The position numbers and the translations under genes were made by a program. The notes below the pieces were generated by a model. That model saw only the letters and a list, made by a program, of their open reading frames with translations. It was not told the origin of the DNA and ran no database searches. From NCBI RefSeq assembly GCF_004348455.1, contig NZ_SMKA01000043.1, positions 1 to 40,909 on the forward strand: a stretch of DNA of 40,909 bases. The letters run 5' to 3'. Origin of the DNA: Kribbella albertanoniae. GTDB taxonomy: Bacteria; Actinomycetota; Actinomycetes; Propionibacteriales; Kribbellaceae. This document shows, in pieces, positions 1 through 7,347 of this stretch. The first letter of the stretch is position 1. Each line of letters opens with the position of its first letter.

Positions 1-972
1 GCTGATGGTGGGCCGGGGTTCATCGACGTGTTGTCCGCGGTGGTGGACGGGACGCTGCTGGCGGTGACGGTGCGTGGGCCGCTTGGCGCGGAGACTCCGG
101 CGACCGTGCTGGTTGCGGGGGAGACGGCGTACATCGAGACGGCGCAGGCATGTGGGCTGCACCTGGTGGAGCCGGCGGATCGGCGGCCTGAGGACGGTAC
201 GACGTACGGGGTGGGGCAGCTCATTGCCGCGGCTGTCGATGCTGGGGCGAAGCGGGTCATCCTGGGGCTCGGTGGTTCGGGGACGAACGACGCGGGTGCG
301 GGGCTGCTGGCCGCGCTCGGCGCGACGGCCGTGGACGGCGACCTCGCGGCTGGGGCAGCCGGGCTGGCCGAGCTGACCGCGGTGGACCTGGAGCCCGCGT
401 TAAGCAGGGTGGCCGGGGTTGAGTTCATCGCGGCGAGTGACGTGGAGAACCCGATGCTCGGGCTGCGTGGCGCGACCAACATCTTCGGGACCCAGAAGGG
501 CATCACCGACGAGCGCAAGCCTGCGGTGGACGGGTACCTGACCAAGTTCGCGGAGCTGGCCGGGCGGAAGACCGCCGACCAGAAGGGCGCAGGTGCGGCC
601 GGTGGACTCGGTTACGCACTGTTGCTGCTGGGCGCTGAGCGGGTTTCCGGAATCGACCTGGTCGCGGAGCTGACCGGGCTGAAGGAGAAGGCGGCCATGG
701 TCGACCTGGTGCTGAGCGGTGAGGGCGCGTTCGATTTCCAGTCCCGGGACGGGAAGGTGATCGCCGGCGTGGCCAAGGTCGCGAACGACGCCATGCGGCC
801 GTGTGTGGTGCTGGCCGGCAAGGTGCTGATCGGAGCCCGGGAAATGCGCACGATGGGCGTGGAATCGGCGTACTCGCTGGTCGACGCGGTGGGCGAGGAA
901 CAGGCCTTCGCGGACCCGCACGGGTCGCTGGCCACGGTGGCCGAGCGGGTGGCCAAGACGTGGGCACGATGA
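1..972 (+). CDS. Glycerate kinase (5' end outside window)
   Basis: Glycerate kinase of the GarK/GlxK type phosphorylates D-glycerate with ATP to a phosphoglycerate, feeding glycerate from glyoxylate or glycolate breakdown into glycolysis. The reading frame is open from base 1, where the first residues read ADGGPGF, a family-typical motif, so the start codon and roughly the first 60 residues lie outside the window. Visible family features are the glycine-rich GLGGSGTNDAGAG segment (bases about 268-306), the GATNIFGTQKG segment and the GAGAAGGLGYAL segment near base 590, followed by LSGEGAFDFQS. The protein ends with TGA at 970-972. It is followed by erpA on the same strand after 107 bases. Recognition of the family is firm; which hydroxyl is phosphorylated cannot be read from the sequence. 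Confidence 0.93.
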   Translation, partial: ADGGPGFIDVLSAVVDGTLLAVTVRGPLGAETPATVLVAGETAYIETAQACGLHLVEPADRRPEDGTTYGVGQLIAAAVDAGAKRVILGLGGSGTNDAGAGLLAALGATAVDGDLAAGAAGLAELTAVDLEPALSRVAGVEFIAASDVENPMLGLRGATNIFGTQKGITDERKPAVDGYLTKFAELAGRKTADQKGAGAAGGLGYALLLLGAERVSGIDLVAELTGLKEKAAMVDLVLSGEGAFDFQSRDGKVIAGVAKVANDAMRPCVVLAGKVLIGAREMRTMGVESAYSLVDAVGEEQAFADPHGSLATVAERVAKTWAR

Positions 973-1079
973 GCAAGATTCTTGATCCTCAAATTAGGTG
1001 TGCGACCATGGGAATGTTCGCGGACCGGGTGAGGTTGACCGGTGTTGACAGGATTTTTGCGAGATGACTGGAGTCAGGA

Positions 1080-1436
1080 ATGACTGAAGCGCAGACCGAG
1101 CAGACCGTCGCCAGTGGTGTGCTCCTCACCGACGGGGCCGCAGCCAAGGTGAAGGCGCTGCTCGACCAGGAAGGCCGCGACGACCTCGCGCTCCGGGTCG
1201 CCGTACAGCCGGGTGGCTGCTCCGGGCTCCGGTACCAGCTGTTCTTCGACGAGCGCAACCTCGACGGTGACGTGGTCGCCGACTTCGACGGTGTGAGCGT
1301 CGTCACGGACCGGATGAGCGCGCCGTACCTCAAGGGTGCGTCGATCGACTTCGTGGACACGATCGAGAAGCAGGGCTTCACGATCGACAACCCGAACGCG
1401 ACCGGTTCCTGCGCCTGCGGGGACTCGTTCAACTGA
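1080..1436 (+). CDS. erpA: A-type iron-sulfur cluster carrier, HesB/IscA/ErpA family
   Basis: Small cytoplasmic carrier (118 residues) that receives Fe-S clusters from the assembly scaffold and passes them to apo-enzymes. The three conserved cysteines of the family are present: C47 in GGCSGLRY and the C-terminal pair C111 and C113 in GSCACGD. Length is normal. The ATG at 1080 has GGAG six bases upstream, which supports this start. The gene ends just before a strong hairpin (1446-1481), so it is probably the last gene of its transcript. Actinobacteria often carry an erpA-like gene close to the cytochrome bcc-aa3 locus, whose Rieske protein needs a 2Fe-2S cluster. Here that locus begins about 24 kb downstream, so the link is only suggestive. 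The family assignment is secure. Confidence 0.95.
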   Translation: MTEAQTEQTVASGVLLTDGAAAKVKALLDQEGRDDLALRVAVQPGGCSGLRYQLFFDERNLDGDVVADFDGVSVVTDRMSAPYLKGASIDFVDTIEKQGFTIDNPNATGSCACGDSFN

Positions 1437-1445
1437 TCTACCTCT

Positions 1446-1481
1446 GAAGCCCCCGTTCACCCCCCGGTGAACGGGGGCTTC
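1446..1481 (+). terminator. Perfect 16-bp hairpin after erpA
   Basis: Arms 1446-1461 and 1466-1481 are perfect reverse complements of 16 bases around a CCCC loop. It lies 9 bases after the erpA stop and ahead of the ABC transporter operon. There is no T-run after it, as is common for actinobacterial terminators. Confidence 0.85.
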
Positions 1482-1558
1482 GGCCTGCTCGGAAGTTTCC
1501 GCACGCGGCCTGATGTCCCACCGTGTGAAGCGAACACTTGATGGGTACGGAGCCACAT

Positions 1559-2200
1559 ATGTGGGACTACATCACCGAGCGGCACGCCCAGCTGCTCTAT
1601 CAGAGCTACCAGCATCTGAGTCTGGTGATCCAGTGTGTGCTGCTGGCGACCGTGCTCGCCGTGGCGCTGGCGGTCTTCGTGCACCGCAACCCACGGGTCG
1701 TCGCGCTCGCCGGAGGGGTCAGCGCGATCGGTCTGACCATCCCGTCGTTCGCGCTGCTCGGCCTGCTGATCCCGATCGCCGGCATCGGTACGGCGACCTC
1801 CGTGATCGCGGTGACCTTCTACGCGACCCTGCCGATCCTGCGGAACGCGGTCGTCGGTCTGGCCGGTGTGGACAACTCCCTGATCGAATCGGCCCGCGGA
1901 ATGGGCATGGGTGCGATCCGGACACTGCTGCGGATCGAGCTGCCGCTGGCCTGGCCGGTCATCCTGGCCGGGGTCCGGGTCTCCGCGCAGATGTCGATGG
2001 GCATCGCCGCCATCGCGGCGTACGTGCTCGGGCCTGGGCTCGGCAGCTTCATCTTCACCGGGCTCACCCAGATCGGTGGCGCGAACGCGCTCAACTCGGC
2101 CTTGGTCGGCACCCTCGGAGTGGTGCTGCTCGCTCTTGTCCTGGACGCATTGCTGCTGCTCGCCGGCCGCCTGACCACCTCAAGGGGTATCCGTGCCTGA
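1559..2200 (+). CDS. Osmoprotectant-type ABC transporter permease (first)
   Basis: Inner-membrane permease (213 residues) of the OpuCB/ProW/YehW family, which imports glycine betaine, choline, carnitine or related compounds. It has a short N-terminal segment, about five hydrophobic helices and the binding-protein-dependent permease signature, including the ESARGMGMGAIRTLLRIELPLA coupling-loop region (bases about 1888-1953). The frame is open further upstream with TTG 1538 and ATG 1541, but ATG 1559 has ACGGAG six bases upstream (1547-1552) and gives a first residue just before the conserved start of the family, so I chose it. It overlaps the ATPase gene by 8 bases and resembles the second permease downstream, so the two probably form a heterodimer. 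The substrate cannot be named from sequence. Confidence 0.9.
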   Translation: MWDYITERHAQLLYQSYQHLSLVIQCVLLATVLAVALAVFVHRNPRVVALAGGVSAIGLTIPSFALLGLLIPIAGIGTATSVIAVTFYATLPILRNAVVGLAGVDNSLIESARGMGMGAIRTLLRIELPLAWPVILAGVRVSAQMSMGIAAIAAYVLGPGLGSFIFTGLTQIGGANALNSALVGTLGVVLLALVLDALLLLAGRLTTSRGIRA

Positions 2201-3365
2201 AAGCACTACTGAAACCACCGGCGTCGATATCGAGCTGATCGATGTCGTGAAGCGGTACCCGGGCCAGAAGCGCGCGGCGGTCGAGAGCCTCAGCCTGCAC
2301 ATCCCGGCCGGGGAGATCGTCATGTTCGTCGGCCCGTCGGGCTGCGGCAAGACGACCTCGCTGAAGATGATCAACCGCCTGATCGAGCCGACCTCCGGCA
2401 CGATCCGGATCGGCGGTGAGGAGGTCGGCCGGCAGCACGACGACGACCTGCGCCGCCGGATCGGGTACGTGATCCAGGGCGGCAGCCTGTTCCCGCACAT
2501 GACGGTCACCCAGAACATCGCGCTGGTCCCGGGGCTGCTCGGCTGGGATCGACGCCGTACGGCGGAACGCGTCGACGAACTGCTCGAGCTGGTCGGCCTC
2601 GACCCGGCCAGGTACCGCAACCGCTACCCGCGCGAGCTGTCCGGCGGGCAGCAGCAGCGGGTCGGCGTCGCGCGCGGCCTGGCCGCCGATCCGCCGGTGA
2701 TCCTGATGGACGAGCCGTTCGGAGCGGTCGACCCGATCACCCGGCAGCGGCTGCAGGACGAGCTGCTCAGCATCCAGGAGGAGTTGCGCAAGACGATCGT
2801 CTGCGTCACCCACGACTTCGACGAGGCGGTCAAACTCGGTGACCGGATCCTGATCCTGACCGAGGGCGCCAAGATCGCCCAGTACGACGTACCGGAGGCG
2901 ATCCTGGCCAATCCGGCCGACCGTTTCGTCGCGGACTTCGTCGGGGCCGGCGCCGCCCTGAAGCAGCTCACCCTGAGCCGGGTCAGCGAGATCGAGCTGG
3001 GTCGCCGGACCGTCGGTGAGATCGGTGCCAAGGCGGCCGACGTACTGCGGGCCGCGCAGGCGGCCGATGACGACTGCATCGTGGTCCTGGACGCCAAGCG
3101 GCGGCCGGTGAACTGGCTGTGGACCCGCGACCTGCTGGACCTGGACCGGATTCCCGCACCGCGCGACGACACCGACCTGGTCACCATCGACCGGCGGGCG
3201 ACGCTGAACGACGCACTCGACCTGATGCTCGTCTCGAGTCACGGCAGCGCAGTGGTGACCGGCCGCCGGGACGAGTACCTCGGCGTCGTCGACTTCCAGG
3301 CAGTGCTGACCCGGATCCAGGAAACCCACGACGAACACAACCCGACCCCCGAAGTCGTCGCATGA
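2193..3365 (+). CDS. Osmoprotectant-type ABC transporter ATPase with CBS-like C-terminus
   Basis: ATP-binding subunit (390 residues) of the OpuCA/ProV family that powers the flanking permeases from the cytoplasmic side. Visible motifs are Walker A GPSGCGKTT (residues 47-55), Q-loop VIQGG (93-97), signature LSGGQQQ (149-155), Walker B VILMDEP (169-175) and the switch region CVTHDFDEA. After residue about 260 there is an extension with two CBS-like halves, as in OpuCA, where such domains sense ionic strength; that role here is inferred. The start is GTG 2193, with AAGGGG about 6 bases upstream and an 8-base overlap with the first permease. The TGA overlaps the ATG of the second permease, so translation is probably coupled along the operon. 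Confidence 0.93.
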   Translation: MPESTTETTGVDIELIDVVKRYPGQKRAAVESLSLHIPAGEIVMFVGPSGCGKTTSLKMINRLIEPTSGTIRIGGEEVGRQHDDDLRRRIGYVIQGGSLFPHMTVTQNIALVPGLLGWDRRRTAERVDELLELVGLDPARYRNRYPRELSGGQQQRVGVARGLAADPPVILMDEPFGAVDPITRQRLQDELLSIQEELRKTIVCVTHDFDEAVKLGDRILILTEGAKIAQYDVPEAILANPADRFVADFVGAGAALKQLTLSRVSEIELGRRTVGEIGAKAADVLRAAQAADDDCIVVLDAKRRPVNWLWTRDLLDLDRIPAPRDDTDLVTIDRRATLNDALDLMLVSSHGSAVVTGRRDEYLGVVDFQAVLTRIQETHDEHNPTPEVVA

Positions 3366-4171
3366 GCGTTCTCGACACCAAACCGCCCGCGGGGATCGCC
3401 GATGCTAAGGCGGCCGCGGCGAGTTTGGCGAGCAGCCAGCACCGCCGGCCGAGTCTGGGGTTGATGATCGGGCAGCCGTTGTCCGTGGTGGTCGTGCTGG
3501 CCGCTTGGGCGATCTGGCGGTCGCAGGCCGAGCTGGACTCGATCGAGCAGCGGCAGCTGGACTGGGGGTTGCTCGGGCGGCTGACCGTCGAGCACCTGAA
3601 GCTGACGGTGGTGGCCACGGTCATCGTGCTGGCGGTCGCCGTACCGCTGGGGATCGCGCTGACCCGCCCGCGGTTGCGACGAGCCGCGCCGATCGTGGTC
3701 GCGGTGGCGAACGCCGGTCAGGCCGCGCCGGTGATCGGGCTGATCGTGCTGCTCGCGATCTGGCTCGGCTTCGGCTTCTGGACCGCGATCCTCGCGCTCT
3801 GCCTGTACGCGATCCTGCCGGTACTGCGGAACACGATCGTCGGTCTGCAAGGTGTGGATCGGACCCTGGTCGAGGCCGGCCGGGGGATGGGCATGTCGAA
3901 CCGGTCGGTCCTCGGCCGCATCGAGCTGCCGCTCGCCGTACCGGTGATCATGGCCGGTATCCGGACCGCGCTCGTCCTGGTCGTCGGGACCGCGACGCTC
4001 GCCACGTTCATCGACGCCGGTGGACTCGGCAGCCTCATCACCACCGGCATCCGGCTGCTCAGATACCCGGTGCTGATCAGCGGCGCGATCCTGGTCGCCG
4101 CGCTAGCGCTGCTGATCGACTGGGCCGGCCGCGTCCTCGAAGAGATCACCCGTCCGAGGGGCCTGGGATGA
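3362..4171 (+). CDS. Osmoprotectant-type ABC transporter permease (second)
   Basis: Second membrane permease (269 residues) of the importer. The frame is open upstream of this point, but that part overlaps the ATPase gene in another frame. ATG 3362 forms an ATGA overlap with the ATPase stop and gives a normal-length protein. There is a longer N-terminal region than in the first permease, with one extra hydrophobic segment near residues 38-53, then the conserved core with the coupling loop VEAGRGMGMSNRSVLGRIEL (bases about 3868-3927). It is clearly homologous to the first permease in the core (GVD, GRGMGM, RIELPLA, GGLGS segments). The next gene begins inside its stop codon (ATGA at 4168-4171). 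Confidence 0.92.
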   Translation: MSVLDTKPPAGIADAKAAAASLASSQHRRPSLGLMIGQPLSVVVVLAAWAIWRSQAELDSIEQRQLDWGLLGRLTVEHLKLTVVATVIVLAVAVPLGIALTRPRLRRAAPIVVAVANAGQAAPVIGLIVLLAIWLGFGFWTAILALCLYAILPVLRNTIVGLQGVDRTLVEAGRGMGMSNRSVLGRIELPLAVPVIMAGIRTALVLVVGTATLATFIDAGGLGSLITTGIRLLRYPVLISGAILVAALALLIDWAGRVLEEITRPRGLG

Positions 4172-5148
4172 GGGGGTTTGGGATGAGAAGGCTTCTGGCC
4201 ATCGGTATGGCGCTCGTCCTCGCGGGCTGTGGTCTCGGGACCAGCGGTGGTTTCGTGCCGACCGGCTCGCTGAACGGTCCGTTGAAGTCCGTGCAAGGCC
4301 TCGACGGGCTGTCCATCGGGATTGGTTCCAAGAGCTTCCAGGAGCAACTGATCCTCGGCAAGATCGCCGCGATCCTGCTGCAGTCGGCGGGCGCGGAGGT
4401 CAAGGACCTGACCAACATGCCGGGCAGCGACACCTCCCGGCAGGCGATGCTGCAGGACCAGATCCAGTTCGCGTGGGAGTACACCGGGACCGCGTGGATC
4501 TCCTATCTCGGCCACGACAGCGGTATCCCGGACAAGCAGCAGCAGTACGACGCGGTCGCCAAGGAGGACCGGGAGAAGCACGGACTGATCTGGCTGAAGC
4601 CGGCGCCGATGAACAACAGCTACGGATTCGCGGTTACCCGGAAGACCGCCGACCGGCTGAAGATCAGCAAGCTCTCGCAGATTGAATCGCTCCCGGCGAA
4701 GGAGCGCACGTTCTGCGTCGAGTCCGAGTTCGCGAACCGCAACGACGGCTTCGAGCCGATGCTCAAGCACTACGGCATCCCGCTCGGCACCGGCGTCCGG
4801 CGCAACGACATCCGCACCCTCGACACCGGCGCCGTGTACGTCGCGACGCAGAACGGCGACTGCGTGTTCGGCGAGATCTTCACCACCGACGGCCGGATCA
4901 AGTCGCTGGATCTCGTGGTCCTGGAGGACGACAAGAAGTACTTCCCGGCGTACAACGTGGCGCCGGTGGTGAGCAAGAAGGTGCTCGACCAGTACCCGCA
5001 ACTGCCGAAGCTGTTCGAGCCCGTGTCCGACAAGCTCACCGACGAGGTGCTGATCGACCTGAACGCCCAGGTCGACGTCGACGGCCGCGAGCCCGCCGAC
5101 GTCGCCATGGACTGGCTGGTCAAAGAAGGATTCGTACTGCGCGACTAA
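4168..5148 (+). CDS. Osmoprotectant-type ABC transporter substrate-binding lipoprotein
   Basis: Extracytoplasmic binding protein (326 residues from ATG 4168) of the OpuAC/OsmX family that captures the quaternary-amine or similar ligand and delivers it to the two permeases. The N-terminus is a lipoprotein signal with lipobox LAGC (bases about 4219-4230). The mature part begins with the typical strand IGIGSKSFQEQLILGKI and contains FAWEYTGTAW, where family members place ligand-contacting aromatics. ATG 4168 makes an ATGA overlap with the preceding permease. A second in-frame ATG at 4183, preceded by AGGGGG six bases upstream, is an equally good start. It is the last gene of the four-gene operon; two palindromes follow 57 bases after the stop. 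Confidence 0.92.
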   Translation: MRGFGMRRLLAIGMALVLAGCGLGTSGGFVPTGSLNGPLKSVQGLDGLSIGIGSKSFQEQLILGKIAAILLQSAGAEVKDLTNMPGSDTSRQAMLQDQIQFAWEYTGTAWISYLGHDSGIPDKQQQYDAVAKEDREKHGLIWLKPAPMNNSYGFAVTRKTADRLKISKLSQIESLPAKERTFCVESEFANRNDGFEPMLKHYGIPLGTGVRRNDIRTLDTGAVYVATQNGDCVFGEIFTTDGRIKSLDLVVLEDDKKYFPAYNVAPVVSKKVLDQYPQLPKLFEPVSDKLTDEVLIDLNAQVDVDGREPADVAMDWLVKEGFVLRD

Positions 5149-5205
5149 CGCCAAGGCCAGCCAGCCAAAGGTTCACCTCTGCGGCATCCCGTTCCCCGCC
5201 ACCAC

Positions 5206-5250
5206 AACGTCCGAAAAACCGGAGAACCCGCCTCCGGATGTTCGGACGTT
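5206..5250. repeat. Palindromic repeat, copy 1
   Basis: Outer arms AACGTCCGAA (5206-5215) and TTCGGACGTT (5241-5250) are perfect 10-base reverse complements. An inner pair CCGGAG (5219-5224) and CTCCGG (5232-5237) nests inside. The same design is repeated 62 bases further on. There is no T-run. It could end the ABC operon or be a protein-binding or structured element. Confidence 0.85.
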
Positions 5251-5266
5251 ATCCGCGGCTCCCAGC

Positions 5267-5313
5267 TAACGTCCGAACGATCGGAGGACCGGCCTCCGGT
5301 CTTTCGGACGTTA
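5267..5313. repeat. Palindromic repeat, copy 2
   Basis: Outer arms TAACGTCCGAA (5267-5277) and TTCGGACGTTA (5303-5313) are perfect 11-base reverse complements with the same 10-base core as copy 1. The inner pair is CGGAGG (5282-5287) and CCTCCG (5293-5298). The loop sequence differs from copy 1 while the arms are kept, which argues for selection on the arms. Confidence 0.85.
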
Positions 5314-5414
5314 GGGGAACCCGCAGCGAACGGTCGCCGAGATCCGAGACCGGGCAGGCAGGAGTCACCTTGAGCATCCATCAACTACGTGCCGTCCGCC
5401 GAAGCGGTCGAACG

Positions 5415-5450
5415 GTGCTCAAGGTCGTCCGGCCGGCGCACCTTGAGCAC
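5415..5450. repeat. Hairpin with 11-base arms, plus dispersed arm copies
   Basis: GTGCTCAAGGT (5415-5425) pairs perfectly with ACCTTGAGCAC (5440-5450) around a 14-base loop that contains CCGGCCGG. Ten bases of the right arm recur at 5367-5376, and a one-mismatch relative of the left arm with its flank occurs at 5488-5501. It lies 70 bases beyond the stop of the minus-strand SOD-like gene, so it could serve as that gene's terminator. Confidence 0.7.
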
Positions 5451-5519
5451 GGATCGACCACCTGCCGGCCGCGCACATGGTTGGCCCGTGCTCAACGTCG
5501 TACCGGCTCGTGGGAATGG

Positions 5520-6056
5520 TCACCAGGACACGGGGAGACAGGCCTGGCGTGGACCAGCGGCGCCGTGGTGGTCGGTCGGCATCTCGTGGATCACGACGGA
5601 GCGGTTGCCCGGCAGGGGTGTGAACGGGACGCGGGCGATCGCGAACCCCTTTCCGGCGGGCGTCACCTCGAAGTCGAGCCACACCTCGGTGCTTGCGTCG
5701 ACTCTCGGTGGGACGTGTCCCGCGACGGTGTCGGCGTTGTAGTGCGGACCGGCCGCGGCGCCGTTGCCGGTGACGCACGGCCCAGTGTGCAGGTGGGCGC
5801 CGAAGGTCCGGCCGGCCACCGACTGGTCGATCCCTCGCACCTTGAGAATCACAACGCTGCTGCCTTGGCGCTGCACCATCAGGAACCTGGCGCGGGCGTC
5901 GTCGAACGGCCCGGTCGTGCTGAGCTGCAGATCGTGGAGACTGCCTCGAGCTCGCACCACCTCAGCCGCATCGGTGGCCTGGGCAGGCGCCGTACTGACG
6001 ACGGCCGTGGTCAAAAGAACCACTGCTGCCGCTGCGAGATACCTCGGTACTGTCAT
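5520..6056 (-). CDS. Secreted superoxide-dismutase-like (Cu/Zn-SOD family) protein
   Basis: Predicted exported protein of 178 residues. The N-terminus is a Sec signal (hydrophobic core about residues 7-22, likely cleavage near APAQA-T). The fold signature of Cu/Zn-SOD is recognisable: FGAHLHTGPC supplies two histidines (H88, H90), GPHYN a third (H105) and VVIHEMPTD a fourth (H157), matching the copper ligands. C94 and C173 can form the family disulfide. The zinc loop of classical SodC (the H-V-G-D-L-G-N type segment) is not recognisable here, so it may be copper-only or non-catalytic. ATG 6056 is chosen because GGGGGAG lies just upstream; an upstream ATG at 6077 would add seven residues. It is divergent from the ECF sigma gene. 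Confidence 0.75.
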   Translation of the reverse strand: MTVPRYLAAAAVVLLTTAVVSTAPAQATDAAEVVRARGSLHDLQLSTTGPFDDARARFLMVQRQGSSVVILKVRGIDQSVAGRTFGAHLHTGPCVTGNGAAAGPHYNADTVAGHVPPRVDASTEVWLDFEVTPAGKGFAIARVPFTPLPGNRSVVIHEMPTDHHGAAGPRQACLPVSW

Positions 6057-6119
6057 GACTCCCCCTATCGGGTCCATGCTGGAGCAGGGATCACTTCTAC
6101 AGACGGACCGCGGGCCGGT

Positions 6120-6160
6120 CCGGGTGACACGGAAAATAAGCTCCGCGCGCTGTCACCCGG
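6120..6160. promoter_or_regulatory. Spaced inverted repeat between SOD-like and sigma genes
   Basis: CCGGGTGACA (6120-6129) and TGTCACCCGG (6151-6160) are perfect 10-base reverse complements separated by 21 bases, placed between two divergent genes 29 bases upstream of the sigma start. The spacer contains GGAAAA (6131-6136), which resembles an ECF -35 element. It is a candidate shared operator or autoregulated promoter. No regulator is identified. Confidence 0.5.
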
Positions 6161-6188
6161 TTCATCGACTCACTCGTCCGTCAAAGTG

Positions 6189-6728
6189 ATGGGGGCTATG
6201 GATGAAACCGCAAGACTGCCCGGCGTCGGAGCGTGGCCCGACGCCTTGGTCGTCACGCTGTTCCGGGCCGAGGGCGCGCGGCTGACTCAGCTTGCCCGGT
6301 GGTTCGTCGACGACCGGACGGCGGCCGAGGACCTGGTTCAGGAGGCGTTCCTGCGGCTGGCCCGCAACCAGCACCGGATCAACGACCAGGACCGGGCGGC
6401 GGCGTACCTGCGGTCGATCGTGATCAACCTGGCACGCGACCACAACCGGCGCGGGCTCGTCTCGCTGCGGCACCGGCCGCCGGCCGAGGTGGACGACCGC
6501 TCCGCCGAGGACCATGCGGCCGAGGACGAGAGCCGCCGCGAAGTGATCGAGGCGCTCCGCGATCTGCCGCGCAGGCAACGCGACTGCGTCGTACTGCGGT
6601 ATTACCTCGAGCTGCCGATCGGAGAGATCGCCGAGACCATCGGCGTCTCCCCGAACTCGGTGAAGACCCATCTGCGCCGCGGTCTGCACTCGCTCAAGCT
6701 GCATTTGGAGGAACCGGATGACCACTGA
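6189..6728 (+). CDS. ECF-type RNA polymerase sigma factor
   Basis: Small sigma-70 family protein (179 residues) directing RNA polymerase to a dedicated promoter set. Region 2 (about residues 25-95) carries the core-binding and -10 recognition helices, with DDRTAAEDLVQEAFLRLAR typical of the family. Region 4 (about 115-170) ends in a helix-turn-helix, PIGEIAETIGVSPNSVKTHL. The frame is open far upstream through the repeat region, but that part has no protein-like character. ATG 6189 (or GTG 6186, ATG 6198) begins the recognisable domain, and no start has a strong ribosome site. It overlaps the membrane protein downstream by 11 bases, the usual arrangement for a sigma and its regulator, and is divergent from the SOD-like gene, a possible target. 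Confidence 0.9.
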   Translation: MGAMDETARLPGVGAWPDALVVTLFRAEGARLTQLARWFVDDRTAAEDLVQEAFLRLARNQHRINDQDRAAAYLRSIVINLARDHNRRGLVSLRHRPPAEVDDRSAEDHAAEDESRREVIEALRDLPRRQRDCVVLRYYLELPIGEIAETIGVSPNSVKTHLRRGLHSLKLHLEEPDDH

Positions 6729-7335
6729 CCAGTCGCCCGCCGAGCCGACGCCGGTCGAGCGCAGACTCCGCGAGGCACTCGGGCCGACGCAGGAACCGAG
6801 CACCTCACCCGACCTGTTCGACCGGGTGCTCGGCAGCATCGCGCACGATCGGGCCAGGCGTCGGCAGGTCCGGTACGGCGTCCTGGTCGTGGCTGCCGTC
6901 GCTTCGGTGCTGACGGCAATTGTCCTGGCCTTCCCGCGAAAGAACGGACACGTGCTGATGGAGTGGTGGATTCTCGAACTGTTCATGACGGCCGCCCTGA
7001 TCGGGCTGGCGCTCTGGCTCGGTCCGTTCATCAAACGGTTCGGCCGGGCATATGCCGCGGATGTATTCCACGACAACCCGCAGACAGGGAAGAGCTACAT
7101 CGTGCTGACCGACACCGTCTACTACCTGATCTTCACCGCGTACATCCTCTTCACGGCGAACTTCGAGCCGCGCGAGTCCTGGGGACTGAACGTACTGCCA
7201 GACCAGGTGGCCTTCGAGTCGGCCCGGCTGGGCGGCATCCTGCTGATCATCGGAGTGCTGCACGGCCTGAACATCGTCCTGATGCCGGTCCTCGGCCGGC
7301 TCTTCTCACTCAACCGCCGCCTGCCCAGAAGCTGA
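6718..7335 (+). CDS. Four-helix membrane protein, probable sigma-factor regulator
   Basis: Protein of 205 residues coupled to the ECF sigma gene by an 11-base overlap; the ATG has GGAGG six bases upstream. A cytoplasmic N-terminal region of about 55 residues is followed by a basic stretch (RARRRQVR) and a first membrane helix near 60-75, then three more hydrophobic segments near 83-103, 135-148 and 172-197. The N-terminal part plus first helix looks like a short anti-sigma module, but there is no zinc-binding HxxxCxxC motif. The rest resembles an unassigned small integral membrane protein. The gene position argues for control of the sigma factor; the sequence itself does not prove it. Its stop is 12 bases from that of the convergent dikinase gene. 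Confidence 0.65.
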   Translation: MTTDQSPAEPTPVERRLREALGPTQEPSTSPDLFDRVLGSIAHDRARRRQVRYGVLVVAAVASVLTAIVLAFPRKNGHVLMEWWILELFMTAALIGLALWLGPFIKRFGRAYAADVFHDNPQTGKSYIVLTDTVYYLIFTAYILFTANFEPRESWGLNVLPDQVAFESARLGGILLIIGVLHGLNIVLMPVLGRLFSLNRRLPRS

Positions 7336-7347
7336 TGCTGGGGAGTT

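Larger units (their letters stand above)
5149..5519. other. Gene-free stretch rich in inverted repeats
   Basis: These 371 bases between the ABC operon and the SOD-like gene hold no reading frame with a credible product. Frames that cross it have biased, low-complexity translations. The content is the two palindromes at 5206-5250 and 5267-5313, a hairpin at 5415-5450 and scattered copies of its arm: ACCTTGAGCA at 5367-5376 and GTGCTCAACGTCGT at 5488-5501. It may be a repeat-bearing spacer or a decayed remnant. Confidence 0.6.

Noticed and set aside
5206-5313. Possible CRISPR array
   Set aside because: Only two palindromic copies, no regular spacers and no cas genes.
5389-5742. Plus-strand frame of 117 codons in the repeat region
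   Set aside because: Overlaps the SOD-like gene in antisense, no ribosome site and no family resemblance.
5238-6188. N-terminal extension of the sigma factor frame by more than 300 codons
   Set aside because: It runs through the palindromes and antisense to the SOD-like gene, and has no protein-like composition; normal ECF length starts near 6189.
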